DNA from: DATBHM01 sp963772375
GTDB taxonomy: Bacteria > Actinomycetota > UBA4738 > JACQTL01
NCBI GenBank assembly: GCA_963772375.1
Contig: CAVYXG010000001.1
Location: forward strand, 310,001-374,000
Direction of reading: 5' to 3'
DNA: 64,000 nt
In this document: piece by piece, positions 24,480-32,904 of the stretch
Numbering within the stretch: the first letter of the stretch is position 1
Layout of the letters: each line of letters starts with the position of its first letter
The notes under the pieces: model-generated
Told to the model about the DNA's origin: nothing
Seen by the model: only the letters and a program-made list of their open reading frames with translations
The model's database searches: none
Position numbers and translations under genes: made by a program

Positions 24480-25457
24480 CTACCGTCCGGTGCGTGGGTC
24501 GAGGGCGTCGCGGAGCCCGTCGCCCACGAGATTGAAGGCCAGCGTCGTCAACAGCAGCGCGGCGCCGGGGAACAGCATCATCCACGGCGCGGCGGTGAAC
24601 ACCGGCTGGGCGTCGGCGAGCATGCGGCCCCACGACGGCGTGGTCTGGGGGATGCCCACCCCGAGGAACGACAGGGCGGCCTCGAAGAGGATGTTCGCCG
24701 GGATGATCAGGGTGGAGTACACGATGATCGGCGCCGCCAGGTTCGGCAGGATCTCGCGGAACATGATCCGCGCGTTGCCGGACCCCAGGCTGCGGGCGGC
24801 CTCGATGAACTCCCGGTTGCGAAGGGTCAGGGTCTGGCCCCGGACGATTCGGGCCATGTACGTCCAGTTGACGAGGCTGATGATGAACACCACGAGGGTC
24901 AGGCCGGGTTGGATGATGCCGAACAAGCACCCGGACGCACTCGCCGAGCAGGCGGCGCCGAGCCCGATCCCCAGCAGCAGGATCGGCAGCGACATCACGA
25001 TGTCGACCGTCCTCGAGATGATCGTGTCGGAGACCCCGCCGAAGAACCCGGCGATCAGGCCGAGCACGATGCCGATGGTCACCGAGATGCCGGTCGCCAG
25101 GATGGCCACCGCCATCGAGGTCCGGGCCCCGTAGATCGTCCGGATGAACACGTCGCGGCCGGCCGTGTCGCTCCCGAACCAGTGGATGCTGCTCGGGCCG
25201 AGCGGCAGGCCGATCACGTTGACCTGGTCGGGGAAGATCTGATTGGGCCCGATGTGTCGGACGCTGGAGATCACCGGTGCGAAGATCGCGGTCAGGACCA
25301 GCAGCAGGATGAACCCGAGCCCGACGAAGGCCACCTTGTCCTTGCGGAACCTTCGCCAGAAGAGCTGCCAGGGTGTTCGGCCGATGACGGCCTGACCGCC
25401 CTCGACCTCGAGCGTTGCGCCCTCGGCCAGCGCGGCATCGGACTGGGCGGTACTCAT
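24480..25457 (-). CDS. oppC: Oligopeptide/dipeptide ABC transporter permease (OppC type)
   Basis: 325-residue permease. The N-terminal segment WQLFWRRFRKDKVAFVGLGFILLLVLTAIFAP is the OppC-type N domain and first helix. The EAA loop is seen at REFIEAARSLGSGNARIMFREILPNL, and the C-terminus ends LVGDGLRDALDPRTGR as in most DppC/OppC proteins. It is the promoter-proximal gene of the opp set, so the order here is C-A-B-D-F. Confidence 0.93.
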   Translation of the reverse strand: MSTAQSDAALAEGATLEVEGGQAVIGRTPWQLFWRRFRKDKVAFVGLGFILLLVLTAIFAPVISSVRHIGPNQIFPDQVNVIGLPLGPSSIHWFGSDTAGRDVFIRTIYGARTSMAVAILATGISVTIGIVLGLIAGFFGGVSDTIISRTVDIVMSLPILLLGIGLGAACSASASGCLFGIIQPGLTLVVFIISLVNWTYMARIVRGQTLTLRNREFIEAARSLGSGNARIMFREILPNLAAPIIVYSTLIIPANILFEAALSFLGVGIPQTTPSWGRMLADAQPVFTAAPWMMLFPGAALLLTTLAFNLVGDGLRDALDPRTGR

Positions 25458-25493
25458 GGTTCCGGAAACCCCCTACCCGGCATGACCGGGCGA

Positions 25494-25499
25494 AGTGTA
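25494..25499 (-). promoter_or_regulatory. -10 box for the opp operon
   Basis: TACACT on the minus strand, 36 nt before the oppC ATG. It predicts a short leader of about 30 nt. No clear -35 box. Confidence 0.45.
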
Positions 25500-25573
25500 T
25501 CGGCGCGCCCTGTTCGCCACAAATTCACGAACACGCCGAATCGTGCCTGCCATCTGTCGTATACGCAGGGAGA

Positions 25574-25604
25574 ACGGCCCGGGGATTGTTCTGGTCCGGG
25601 CCGT
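25574..25604 (-). terminator. Stem-loop after the glycolysis operon
   Basis: 9-bp inverted repeat (acggcccgg / ccgggccgt) with a 13-nt loop, about 40 nt past the apgM stop and before the opp promoter. Confidence 0.45.
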
Positions 25605-25620
25605 CGTCGAGCGGACTGTC

Positions 25621-25663
25621 TCATTCGCGCATCAGCCCCACCTCATTCGCGCATCAGCCCCAC
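25621..25663. repeat. 22-bp tandem duplication at the 3' end of apgM
   Basis: The 21-bp string beginning tcattcgcgcatcagcccca occurs at 25621-25641 and again at 25643-25663. The second copy holds the last seven codons and stop of apgM; the first copy is outside the gene. Confidence 0.95.
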
Positions 25664-26908
25664 GAGCAGCGGGACGATCTCCGGCCCCCGGAGGGTCCCG
25701 AGCGAGCCCTTCGACGCGACCGTCTCGCCGTACGAGGGCGACCCGTCGGGCGTGATGGTCCCTCCCGCCACCACCAGCGGCACGGGGTCGTCGGTGTGCG
25801 CCTTGCGCACGCACGACGTCGAGTGGTCGGCGGTCACGGCGACCATGGTGGTCCGGAGGTCGATCCGGCCGAGGATCTGGCCGAAGAACGCCCGGTCGAT
25901 GGCCGCGATCACGTCGCGCTTGTCGATCGCCCGCCCGTCGTGGGCGGGGATGTCCGGGCCCTTGATGTGGACGTACAGGGCGTCGAACCCCTCGAGCGCG
26001 TCGGCAGCGACGTCCGCCCAGACGGCGAACGCATCGTCGGACCCGTCCAGGCGGGGGACGTCCACGGTCTCCATCCCCAGCAGCAGCGCGATGCCGCGCT
26101 CCACCGGCATCTCGACGAAACAGCCCCACGACGGGCCGAACCGCTCCTTGATCGGCTGGATCGGCGGGAGGTGGTCGCTGCCGTCGCGGGTCAGGATGAG
26201 GTTCCCGGGGAGCTTTCCCTGACGGCGCCGCCGTTCGTTGATCTCCGAGCGGTCGAGGATCCGCGCCGCGCCTTCGACGAACGCGTTGGTGAGGTCGGCA
26301 GCGCGGCCGGCCTCCGGGGTGTCGTCGAGCGGTTCGGACGTGACGACCCGGGGTTCGAACGTCGCGAGCGCCACGCCGAGGTGGCCCTGCTTCCCGTACG
26401 CCGGGTCGGTGTTCGTCACGTTCGCCGAGAGGATGCCCTCGTTCGAGCGGATCACGAGGGCGCCCCGGTGCTCGACGGTCGCCCGGAGTTGGAAGGTGGC
26501 GTTCGGCAGCCGGAGCTCCCGTTGGACCTCCTCGGCGAGCGCGTGCGACTCCTCGGACGTGAGGTCCCGGCCCACGCGGCGGTCCACGATCTCCGGCCAC
26601 TCGGCCGTCGCGAAGTTGACGCGGTACGCCAGGTCGTCCTCGTGGAAGTCCATGCCGATCCCAACGGCCTCGAGCACACCGCGGCCGGGGTGCTCCTCGC
26701 GGGGGTCGTAGCCGAGGATGCCGAACACGCCGATGTCGGACTCGGGCGCGACACCGGGAGCGACCGTGATCACGTTCCCGGTCCGCCCGCGCGCCGCGAG
26801 CGAATCCATGAAGGGGGTGTCCGCGGCCTCGAGGGGGGTCCGGTCGCCGAGCTCGGGGACGGGGTCGTCACCCAGCCCGTCGAGGCAGACGTACAGGAGG
26901 CTCCGCAC
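25643..26908 (-). CDS. apgM: 2,3-bisphosphoglycerate-independent phosphoglycerate mutase, archaeal type
   Basis: 421-residue metal-dependent mutase interconverting 3- and 2-phosphoglycerate. The N-terminus LLYVCLDGLGDDPVPELGDRTPLEAADTPFMDSLA carries the first metal ligands and is typical of the archaeal-type family. Further marks are HIKGPDIPAHDG and the VTADHSTSC metal motif near the C-terminus. GTG start 11 nt after the lipoprotein gene. It is the last gene of gap-pgk-tpiA-lipoprotein-apgM, adding the next glycolytic step to the operon. A duplication of its last 21 bp lies just downstream. Confidence 0.92.
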   Translation of the reverse strand: MRSLLYVCLDGLGDDPVPELGDRTPLEAADTPFMDSLAARGRTGNVITVAPGVAPESDIGVFGILGYDPREEHPGRGVLEAVGIGMDFHEDDLAYRVNFATAEWPEIVDRRVGRDLTSEESHALAEEVQRELRLPNATFQLRATVEHRGALVIRSNEGILSANVTNTDPAYGKQGHLGVALATFEPRVVTSEPLDDTPEAGRAADLTNAFVEGAARILDRSEINERRRRQGKLPGNLILTRDGSDHLPPIQPIKERFGPSWGCFVEMPVERGIALLLGMETVDVPRLDGSDDAFAVWADVAADALEGFDALYVHIKGPDIPAHDGRAIDKRDVIAAIDRAFFGQILGRIDLRTTMVAVTADHSTSCVRKAHTDDPVPLVVAGGTITPDGSPSYGETVASKGSLGTLRGPEIVPLLVGLMRE

Positions 26909-26919
26909 GGGGCCGCATC

Positions 26920-27864
26920 CTAGTGAGTTTCCGGGGAGCGGGCTTCCGTGTTCGCTCCGAGTTGCAGCCTGCCGCTCAGCCGGCGACGGTGGTGCCCCAC
27001 ATCCGGGCCGAGGCCTCGGCCGGGGCAGACGGCCAGCAGGTGCCCCTCCCCGGCGTCGCGGTAGAGGTACACGCCGGGCCGGCCGGCGTCGCTGCCGCAG
27101 GCACCCTCGGGCAGGAACACGACCGCCTGACCGCGCTTGTTCCACCCGAGGGCGAACGACTCCGGCGCGTTCGCGGGGTCGGCCTGACCGGTCACCGGCT
27201 CGACGTCCCCCTCGTCGCGGTCCACGAAGAACGCGGTCGGCACCTCGCACTCCCCGGACCATTGCGCCAGGAACAGGTCGCCGTACCGGGGGTCGCTCGC
27301 CGAGTACCGCCAGTGGCCGAGCATGGGCTTCCCGCCGCTCCGGGGGGGCGGGAGGTCCGGGTGGTTCTCCTCGGCCGCCTGCCACCTGCGGGCGGCTCGC
27401 TCGGACGCGAGCGGCCGGAGCCGCCGCTGGAACTCCTCCAGCAGGTAGAAGGTGCCGCCCCGGACGAGGACCAGGTTCCCCGGTGCGTCGGTGGACCGGA
27501 AGATCGTGAACCCGTCGAGGTGCGCGACCCGTCGCCCGAAGAAGTCGACCAGGTCGACGCCGCCGTCTCGCTCCACCGCCACCCCCTGCTCGGGCAGGCC
27601 GGCGACCGGGATCGGAGCGGGTCGGCCCGATGGCGACGCGCCCGGACGGGGGGTCGGTGAGTGGGCGGCGCCGGTCGTCGGCGAGGCCGGGGTGGCGCTC
27701 GGCGGCGCCGTTCGCGTCGTGGGAGGGGTCGGTGTCCCGGGGGAGCGGCCGACGGAGCTGGCGTCGCCCGTCGAGCACGAGGCGAGCACGACCATCGCGG
27801 CGATCGCCAGGCATCGAACGGCGCGCACCTCCGGATGGAACCACCGGGGCGCGTACGGCTTCAA
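26920..27864 (-). CDS. Lipoprotein of unknown function within the glycolysis operon
   Basis: 314 residues. The signal RCLAIAAMVVLASC ends in a lipobox and is followed by a long Pro/Thr/Ser linker (about 35-85), then a globular region with segments such as FGRRVAHLDGFTIFRSTDAPGNLVLVRGGTFYLLEEFQRRLRPLAS. No family recognised. The start is uncertain: TTG 27864 or GTG 27828 (nearer the signal, with GGAG overlapping). It sits 10 nt after tpiA and 11 nt before apgM, so it must share their transcript although it is an envelope protein. Confidence 0.7.
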   Translation of the reverse strand: MKPYAPRWFHPEVRAVRCLAIAAMVVLASCSTGDASSVGRSPGTPTPPTTRTAPPSATPASPTTGAAHSPTPRPGASPSGRPAPIPVAGLPEQGVAVERDGGVDLVDFFGRRVAHLDGFTIFRSTDAPGNLVLVRGGTFYLLEEFQRRLRPLASERAARRWQAAEENHPDLPPPRSGGKPMLGHWRYSASDPRYGDLFLAQWSGECEVPTAFFVDRDEGDVEPVTGQADPANAPESFALGWNKRGQAVVFLPEGACGSDAGRPGVYLYRDAGEGHLLAVCPGRGLGPDVGHHRRRLSGRLQLGANTEARSPETH

Positions 27865-27874
27865 GCGCCCGCCG

Positions 27875-28648
27875 CTACTTGAACTTGGCGATGAGGGCGA
27901 ACTCCTCGGCGTCGAGGCTCGCGCCCCCCACCAGCGCGCCGTCGACCTCCGGGTGGGCCATGAAGCCGCGGATGTTCCCCGCTTTCACGCTCCCGCCGTA
28001 CTGCACGCGGACGGCCTGGGCCACGTCCTCGTCGTACATGGAGGCGAGCGTCTCCCGGATGACCCCGATGACCTGGCCGGCGTCGGCGGGCTCGGCGTTC
28101 CGGCCGGTGCCGATCGCCCAGATCGGCTCGTACGCGATCACCACGGTCCGGGCCTGGTCCACGGTGAGCCCGCCGAGCCCCGCGCGGACCTGACCGGCGA
28201 CGATCTCGTCCGTACGACCCGACTCGCGGTGGTCGAGGGCCTCCCCCACGCACGCGATCGGCGTCATGCCGTTCGCGAGCACCGCCTTCACCTTCTTCGC
28301 CACGGTCTCGTCGGTCTCGCCGAACAGCTGGCGCCGCTCCGAATGGCCGACGATCACGTACGAGCACTTGAGGGCGGCCAGCATGCCCGGGGCGATCTCG
28401 CCGGTCAACGCCCCCTTTGCCTCCCAGTGGACGTTCTGGGCCCCGAGGGCGAACGGCAGCCGGTCCGACTCGATCAGCGTCTGCACCGATCGCAGCGCCG
28501 TGAACGCCGGACACACCACGACCTCCACCCGCTCGGCGTCCTCCGCGCTCACGAGGTAGCCGAGCTTCTGGACCGCCTGGATGGCCTCCAGGTGCGTCTT
28601 GTGCATCTTCCAGTTCGCCGCGACGATCGGCTTCCGGTCCCCCGCCAC
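27875..28648 (-). CDS. tpiA: Triosephosphate isomerase
   Basis: 257-residue TIM barrel. Catalytic residues are in place: Lys in ANWKMHKT, His in YVIVGHSERR, Glu in VIAYEPIWAIGTG, and the phosphate-binding VQYGGSVKAGN and VGGASLDAEEF segments. The GTG start follows the pgk TGA with no gap. It interconverts dihydroxyacetone phosphate and glyceraldehyde-3-phosphate. Confidence 0.96.
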   Translation of the reverse strand: MAGDRKPIVAANWKMHKTHLEAIQAVQKLGYLVSAEDAERVEVVVCPAFTALRSVQTLIESDRLPFALGAQNVHWEAKGALTGEIAPGMLAALKCSYVIVGHSERRQLFGETDETVAKKVKAVLANGMTPIACVGEALDHRESGRTDEIVAGQVRAGLGGLTVDQARTVVIAYEPIWAIGTGRNAEPADAGQVIGVIRETLASMYDEDVAQAVRVQYGGSVKAGNIRGFMAHPEVDGALVGGASLDAEEFALIAKFK

Positions 28649-29842
28649 TCAGTCCTCCTTCTGCAGCGCCGCGATGCCCGGCAGCTCCTTGCCTTCGAGG
28701 AACTCGAGCGACGCTCCCCCGCCGGTCGAGAGATGGCTGAACGAGTCCTCCAGGCCCAGGCGACGCACGGCCGCCAGCGAGTCGCCGCCGCCGACCACGC
28801 TGAACGCGTCGGTCCCGGCGACGGCCATGGCCACGCCGCGCGTCCCCGCCGAAAACGGCTCGAGCTCGAACACCCCCATCGGCCCGTTCCACAGGATCGT
28901 GCGGGCGTCGGCCACGGTCCGGGCGAACTCCTCCACCGTGCGCGGGCCGATGTCGAGGCCCATCAAGTCCCACGGGATCTGGTCGACCGCCACGGTCCGA
29001 CGGGGCGCGTCGGCCGTGACGTCGGCCGCGGCGACCACGTCCTCGGGCAGCTGGATCACCACGCCGCGTTCGGCGGCGTTCCGCTGCAGGCTCCGGACCT
29101 CGTCGAACCGGTCGTCCTCGACGAGCGACCGGCCCACCGCGACGCCTGCCGCGGCCAGGAACGTGAACGCCATCGCCCCCCCGATCAGCAGGGCGTCCAC
29201 CCGCTCGAGGAGTCCGGCGATGACGCCGAGCTTGTCCGAGACCTTCGCGCCCCCGAGGATCGCGACGTACGGCTCGGCCGGCCCCTCCAGCAGCTGGGTC
29301 AGGACGTGAACCTCGGACTCCAGGAGCCGGCCGGCCGCCCGCTGGTCGAACCGCTTCGGGAGGGCGTCCACGCTGGCGTGCGCCCGGTGGACGGTGCCGA
29401 ACGCGTCGTTCACGTACGCGTCGGCCAGGCCGGCCAGTCGGTCGGCCAGCTCGTCGTCGTCCGCGGTCTCACCGGGTTCGAACCGGAGATTCTCCAGCAG
29501 GACCACGTCCCCGGGCCCCAGTCGGGAGCACACGGCCCCGGCTTCCTGCCCGACGACGTCGGACACGGTGGTCACGTCCCGGTCCAGGAGGTCGATGAGG
29601 CGGTCGCCGACCGGCTTGAGACGGAGGTCCTCGCGGACCTCGCCCTGCGGCCGGCCCAGGTGGGACGCGAGGACGAGGGACGCGTCGTCGTCCAGCAGCT
29701 CGCGGAGCGTCGGGAGCGACGCCCGGATGCGCGTGTCGTCGGCGACCGAGCCGTCCTCGGCCAGCGGGACGTTGTAGTCGACGCGGACGAACACCCGCTT
29801 CCCGCCGACGTCCCCGAGGTCGTCGAGGGTCAGCAGGCTCAC
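28649..29842 (-). CDS. pgk: Phosphoglycerate kinase
   Basis: 397-residue two-domain kinase. Substrate site VRVDYNVPL near the N-terminus, ASHLGRPQG, VLLENLRFEPGE, KVSDKLGVI, and the nucleotide-site VVGGGDSLAAVRRLG near the C-terminus are all present. The GTG start overlaps the gap stop by 4 nt (GTGA). It catalyses 1,3-bisphosphoglycerate + ADP to 3-phosphoglycerate + ATP. Confidence 0.96.
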   Translation of the reverse strand: MSLLTLDDLGDVGGKRVFVRVDYNVPLAEDGSVADDTRIRASLPTLRELLDDDASLVLASHLGRPQGEVREDLRLKPVGDRLIDLLDRDVTTVSDVVGQEAGAVCSRLGPGDVVLLENLRFEPGETADDDELADRLAGLADAYVNDAFGTVHRAHASVDALPKRFDQRAAGRLLESEVHVLTQLLEGPAEPYVAILGGAKVSDKLGVIAGLLERVDALLIGGAMAFTFLAAAGVAVGRSLVEDDRFDEVRSLQRNAAERGVVIQLPEDVVAAADVTADAPRRTVAVDQIPWDLMGLDIGPRTVEEFARTVADARTILWNGPMGVFELEPFSAGTRGVAMAVAGTDAFSVVGGGDSLAAVRRLGLEDSFSHLSTGGGASLEFLEGKELPGIAALQKED

Positions 29843-30846
29843 AGCGAGGCGCCGACCAGCTCGGTGAGCTCGACCAGCCGGTTGGAGTACCCCCACTCGT
29901 TGTCGTACCAGCCGATGACCTTCACCAGGTTCCCGACGGTCATGGTCGAGAGCGAGTCGAACGTGCACGACGCGTCGCTGCCGACGATGTCCGAGGAGAC
30001 GATGGGGTCGTCCGTGTAGACGAGGCGGCCCTTCAATCGGTCGGTCTCGGAGGCCGCGCGGTAGGCGGCGTTGATCTCGTCGACCGAGGCCTCCTGCTTC
30101 AGAACGCAGACCAGGTCGGTGACCGAGCCGTCCGGAACGGGAACCCGCATCGCCATGCCGTCGAGCAGGCCCTTCAGCTGCGGCAGCGCCAGCGAGGTCG
30201 CCTTCGCGGCGCCGGTCGACGCCGGGAGGATGTTCACGGCGGCCGCCCGGGCCCGGCGAAGGTCCTTGTGCGGCAGGTCGAGGAGATTCTGGTCGTTGGT
30301 GTAGGCGTGCACGGTCGTCATCATGCCGCGCTCGATCCCGAAGCTGTCGTCGAGGACCTTGGCCAACGGGACCACGCAGTTGGTGGTGCAGGACGCGTTG
30401 GAGACGACGTTGTGCGTGGCCGGGTCGTAGCGGTCCTCGTTGATGCCCATCACGATGGTGATGTCCTCGCCCTTGGCGGGGGCGCTGATGACCACCTTCT
30501 CGGCGCCGGCCTCGATGTGGAGCTGGGCCTTCTCGCGATCGGTGAACAGGCCGGTCGACTCGATCACGATCTGCGCGCCGAGCTCCTTCCAGGGCAGGTC
30601 CCCGGGGTTCCGTTCGGCCAGGACCTTGAGCTCGGTGCCGTCGATCGAGATGCCGGCGTCGGTGACACCGACCTGGCCGTCGAACCGGCCGAACACGGAG
30701 TCGTACTTCAGCAGGTGGGCGAGCGTCTTCGAGTCCGTGATGTCGTTGACGGCGACGATCTCGAAGTCCGCGCCCTTGCGGCGGGCGGCGCGGACGAAGT
30801 TCCGGCCGATGCGGCCGAACCCGTTGATGCCGATCTTGATGGTCAT
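29839..30846 (-). CDS. gap: Glyceraldehyde-3-phosphate dehydrogenase (type I)
   Basis: 335 residues. The NAD-binding start MTIKIGINGFGRIGRNFVRAA, the catalytic Cys in SNASCTTNCVVPLAK, and the C-terminal WYDNEWGYSNRLVEL are diagnostic. The ATG at 30846 has GAGGAGG about 6 nt upstream. It is the first gene of the glycolysis operon. In many actinobacteria the gene just upstream is whiA; here it is a Pro-rich membrane protein on the same strand. Confidence 0.96.
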   Translation of the reverse strand: MTIKIGINGFGRIGRNFVRAARRKGADFEIVAVNDITDSKTLAHLLKYDSVFGRFDGQVGVTDAGISIDGTELKVLAERNPGDLPWKELGAQIVIESTGLFTDREKAQLHIEAGAEKVVISAPAKGEDITIVMGINEDRYDPATHNVVSNASCTTNCVVPLAKVLDDSFGIERGMMTTVHAYTNDQNLLDLPHKDLRRARAAAVNILPASTGAAKATSLALPQLKGLLDGMAMRVPVPDGSVTDLVCVLKQEASVDEINAAYRAASETDRLKGRLVYTDDPIVSSDIVGSDASCTFDSLSTMTVGNLVKVIGWYDNEWGYSNRLVELTELVGASL

Positions 30847-30899
30847 GGTGTGTCCTCCTCGGGTGGCCGCCGGCGGACGGCCTCGGATGCCGATCGTGG

Positions 30900-31895
30900 T
30901 CATCCTACTCGCGACCGCGCGAAGGCTTCCCGCGTCGGACGTCCCCACCGGCCAGGGGCGAACGGGCCCGGCGGGTGCTCAGGGCGAGGGACTGCCCGGG
31001 GGGCCTGCGACGAGGGCGGGCCGGGCGACGGCGAGGGCGGCGGGCTCGGCGACTGCGTCGGCGAGGGCGGTGGGCTCGTCGACGGACTGGGCCGGCTGCT
31101 CGGGCTCGATCCTGCGCTCGGAGACGGCGACGGGGCCGTGTGCGACGGCGAGGGACGGGGGGACGGCGAGGGGTGGCGGGACGGCGAAGGGGTGGTCGGC
31201 GATGGACGGTGCGAGGTCGTGGGCGGGCGCGACGAGGGCGCGGGAGGCGACGGCTGGACGACCGGCGGTGCGCTGGTCGGGCCGGGTTGGGGGGTCGGGC
31301 TGGGACTCGGGCTCGGACTCGGCGGGTGCGGAGCCGGTTGCGACCGGGCGATCAGCGACGGCCCCAACGGGATCGGCACCCCGAGGAAGCCACTGTCGCT
31401 CGGGGGAAGCGACAGGCTCGGCTCCGCCACCGTCCCCGCGACGATCGACCTCCCCCCGCCCACGAGCATCGCGAACCCCCCGATCAGGGCGAAGATGAGC
31501 GCGACCGAGGCGGCGGCCATGACGCGCTCGCGGGTGTCCCGGAACAGCGGCGCCCTGGTCAAGCTGCCGCTCCCACTCGCCCGGGCCTCGGAGCGGGCCC
31601 GGAGTCGGACGAGCCAGTCCGGGCGCCGCACGACCGGGCGGCTCCCCATGCCGGCCCGAGCGGACCGTCGGGCGCGCCAGGCCGCGAGGGCGCCCGGACG
31701 GCCCGACGGACGACGGATCCGGGAATCCGCCCGCAGGGCCCGGCGATGGCGCCACCGGGAGAGTCCCGACCCGGGGCGCCGCGGCCCGCGGCGTCCGAGG
31801 CGCCCCGAGCCCATGCCGCGGCGGATCTCCCGCCGGGCGCGCCACCGATGGTACGGACCGGGCCGGGCCCGACCGGGACGGTTGCTCAGGTGCAC
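30900..31895 (-). CDS. Arg-rich/Pro-Ser-rich single-span membrane protein
   Basis: About 331 residues from GTG 31895, which has GGAG about 9 nt upstream. The N-terminal ~130 residues are very Arg-rich and presumably cytoplasmic. One membrane helix follows (VMAAASVALIFALIGGFAMLVGGG), then a low-complexity extracellular tail of SPSPSP/PTPS type (about 30960-31350). No domain recognised. It occupies the place where yvcK and whiA usually lie between rapZ and gap. Because both ends are compositionally biased, the exact start and coding status are less secure than for its neighbours. Confidence 0.5.
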   Translation of the reverse strand: MHLSNRPGRARPGPYHRWRARREIRRGMGSGRLGRRGPRRPGSGLSRWRHRRALRADSRIRRPSGRPGALAAWRARRSARAGMGSRPVVRRPDWLVRLRARSEARASGSGSLTRAPLFRDTRERVMAAASVALIFALIGGFAMLVGGGRSIVAGTVAEPSLSLPPSDSGFLGVPIPLGPSLIARSQPAPHPPSPSPSPSPTPQPGPTSAPPVVQPSPPAPSSRPPTTSHRPSPTTPSPSRHPSPSPRPSPSHTAPSPSPSAGSSPSSRPSPSTSPPPSPTQSPSPPPSPSPGPPSSQAPRAVPRPEHPPGPFAPGRWGRPTREAFARSRVG

Positions 31896-31959
31896 GCGGG
31901 CTGCTCCGGAGGCATCGTTCGCATCCTCCGCCCACCGGAGCAACCACCCAGGGCGCCGT

Positions 31960-32904
31960 TCATCCCTCGCGCCCCAGGTCGCGGTGGTCGAGCGCGACGG
32001 GCAGGCCCTGGTCGCGGAAGTACCCCGCGAGCGCTTCGCACACCACGACCGAACGGTGCCGTCCGCCGGTGCACCCCACGCCGATGGTCAGATAGGACTT
32101 CCCCTCGGCGACGTAGCCGGGGACGACGAAGTCGAGCAGGTCGCGCAGGCGCTTCATGAACTCCCCGTAGGCCTCCTGCTCGGTCACGTACCGGCGGACC
32201 CGGGCGTCCGTGCCGGGGAGCGGCCGCAGCCTGGGCACCCAGTGCGGGTTGGGCAGGAACCGGACGTCGAGCACCAGGTCGGCGTCGCGCGGGACGCCGT
32301 ACTTGTAGCCGAACGACACCAGGGCAACCTGCATGGGCTGCTTCGCCGCCTGCGGTGCGAACGCGTCGCGCATCCGCTCCCGGAGGTCGTGCGGCGACAA
32401 ACCGGACGTGTCGATCACGAGGTCGGCGTCGCCGCGCAGGCTCTCCATCAGCAGGCGCTCCTTGCGGATGCCCTCCACCACGCGTCCGGCCGCCGCGAGG
32501 GGGTGACGGCGCCTGGTTCCCTCGAACCGGTTCACGAGGTCCTCGTCGGATGCCTCGAGGTACACGATGCGGTATGGGATCCGCTGGTGCTTGAGCTCCT
32601 CGAGCCCGGCCGCGAGGTCCCGGAAGAACACGCCGCTGCGGACGTCGGCCACGATGGCCACCCTGCGGGGGCCGCCGGTCGAGCCGGCCAGCTCGGCCAT
32701 CTTTCCGATCAACGCCGGCGGCAGGTTGTCGACGACGAAGTAGCCCAGGTCCTCGAGGCACCGGGCGGCCTCGGAGCGGCCGGCCCCGGACAGGCCGGTG
32801 ATGATCGTGAAGTCGAGCTCGCCCTCCTGGAGGGGCGCCATGCCGTCGCCCGAGGGCGGCCCGCGCCGTGCCGCGCCCTTGCTCGACCCGGCGACCTGCG
32901 TCAT
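31960..32904 (-). CDS. rapZ: RapZ/YvcJ-family P-loop nucleotide-binding protein
   Basis: 314 residues. Walker A-like ITGLSGAGRSEAARCLEDLGYFVVDNLPP and the C-terminal motif IGCTGGRHRSVVVCEAL are diagnostic of the family. In enterobacteria RapZ is an RNase adaptor controlling amino-sugar synthesis; the actinobacterial role is less defined. The ATG overlaps the uvrC stop by 4 nt. The N-terminal ~20 residues before MAPLQEGELDF are poorly conserved-looking, so a later start is possible. Confidence 0.9.
   Translation of the reverse strand: MTQVAGSSKGAARRGPPSGDGMAPLQEGELDFTIITGLSGAGRSEAARCLEDLGYFVVDNLPPALIGKMAELAGSTGGPRRVAIVADVRSGVFFRDLAAGLEELKHQRIPYRIVYLEASDEDLVNRFEGTRRRHPLAAAGRVVEGIRKERLLMESLRGDADLVIDTSGLSPHDLRERMRDAFAPQAAKQPMQVALVSFGYKYGVPRDADLVLDVRFLPNPHWVPRLRPLPGTDARVRRYVTEQEAYGEFMKRLRDLLDFVVPGYVAEGKSYLTIGVGCTGGRHRSVVVCEALAGYFRDQGLPVALDHRDLGREG

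Noticed and set aside
22449..26222. A 1257-codon open frame on the plus strand
   Set aside because: It is antisense to oppA, oppC and apgM; its translation is an Arg/Val/Asp/His-rich string typical of the shadow of high-G+C genes.
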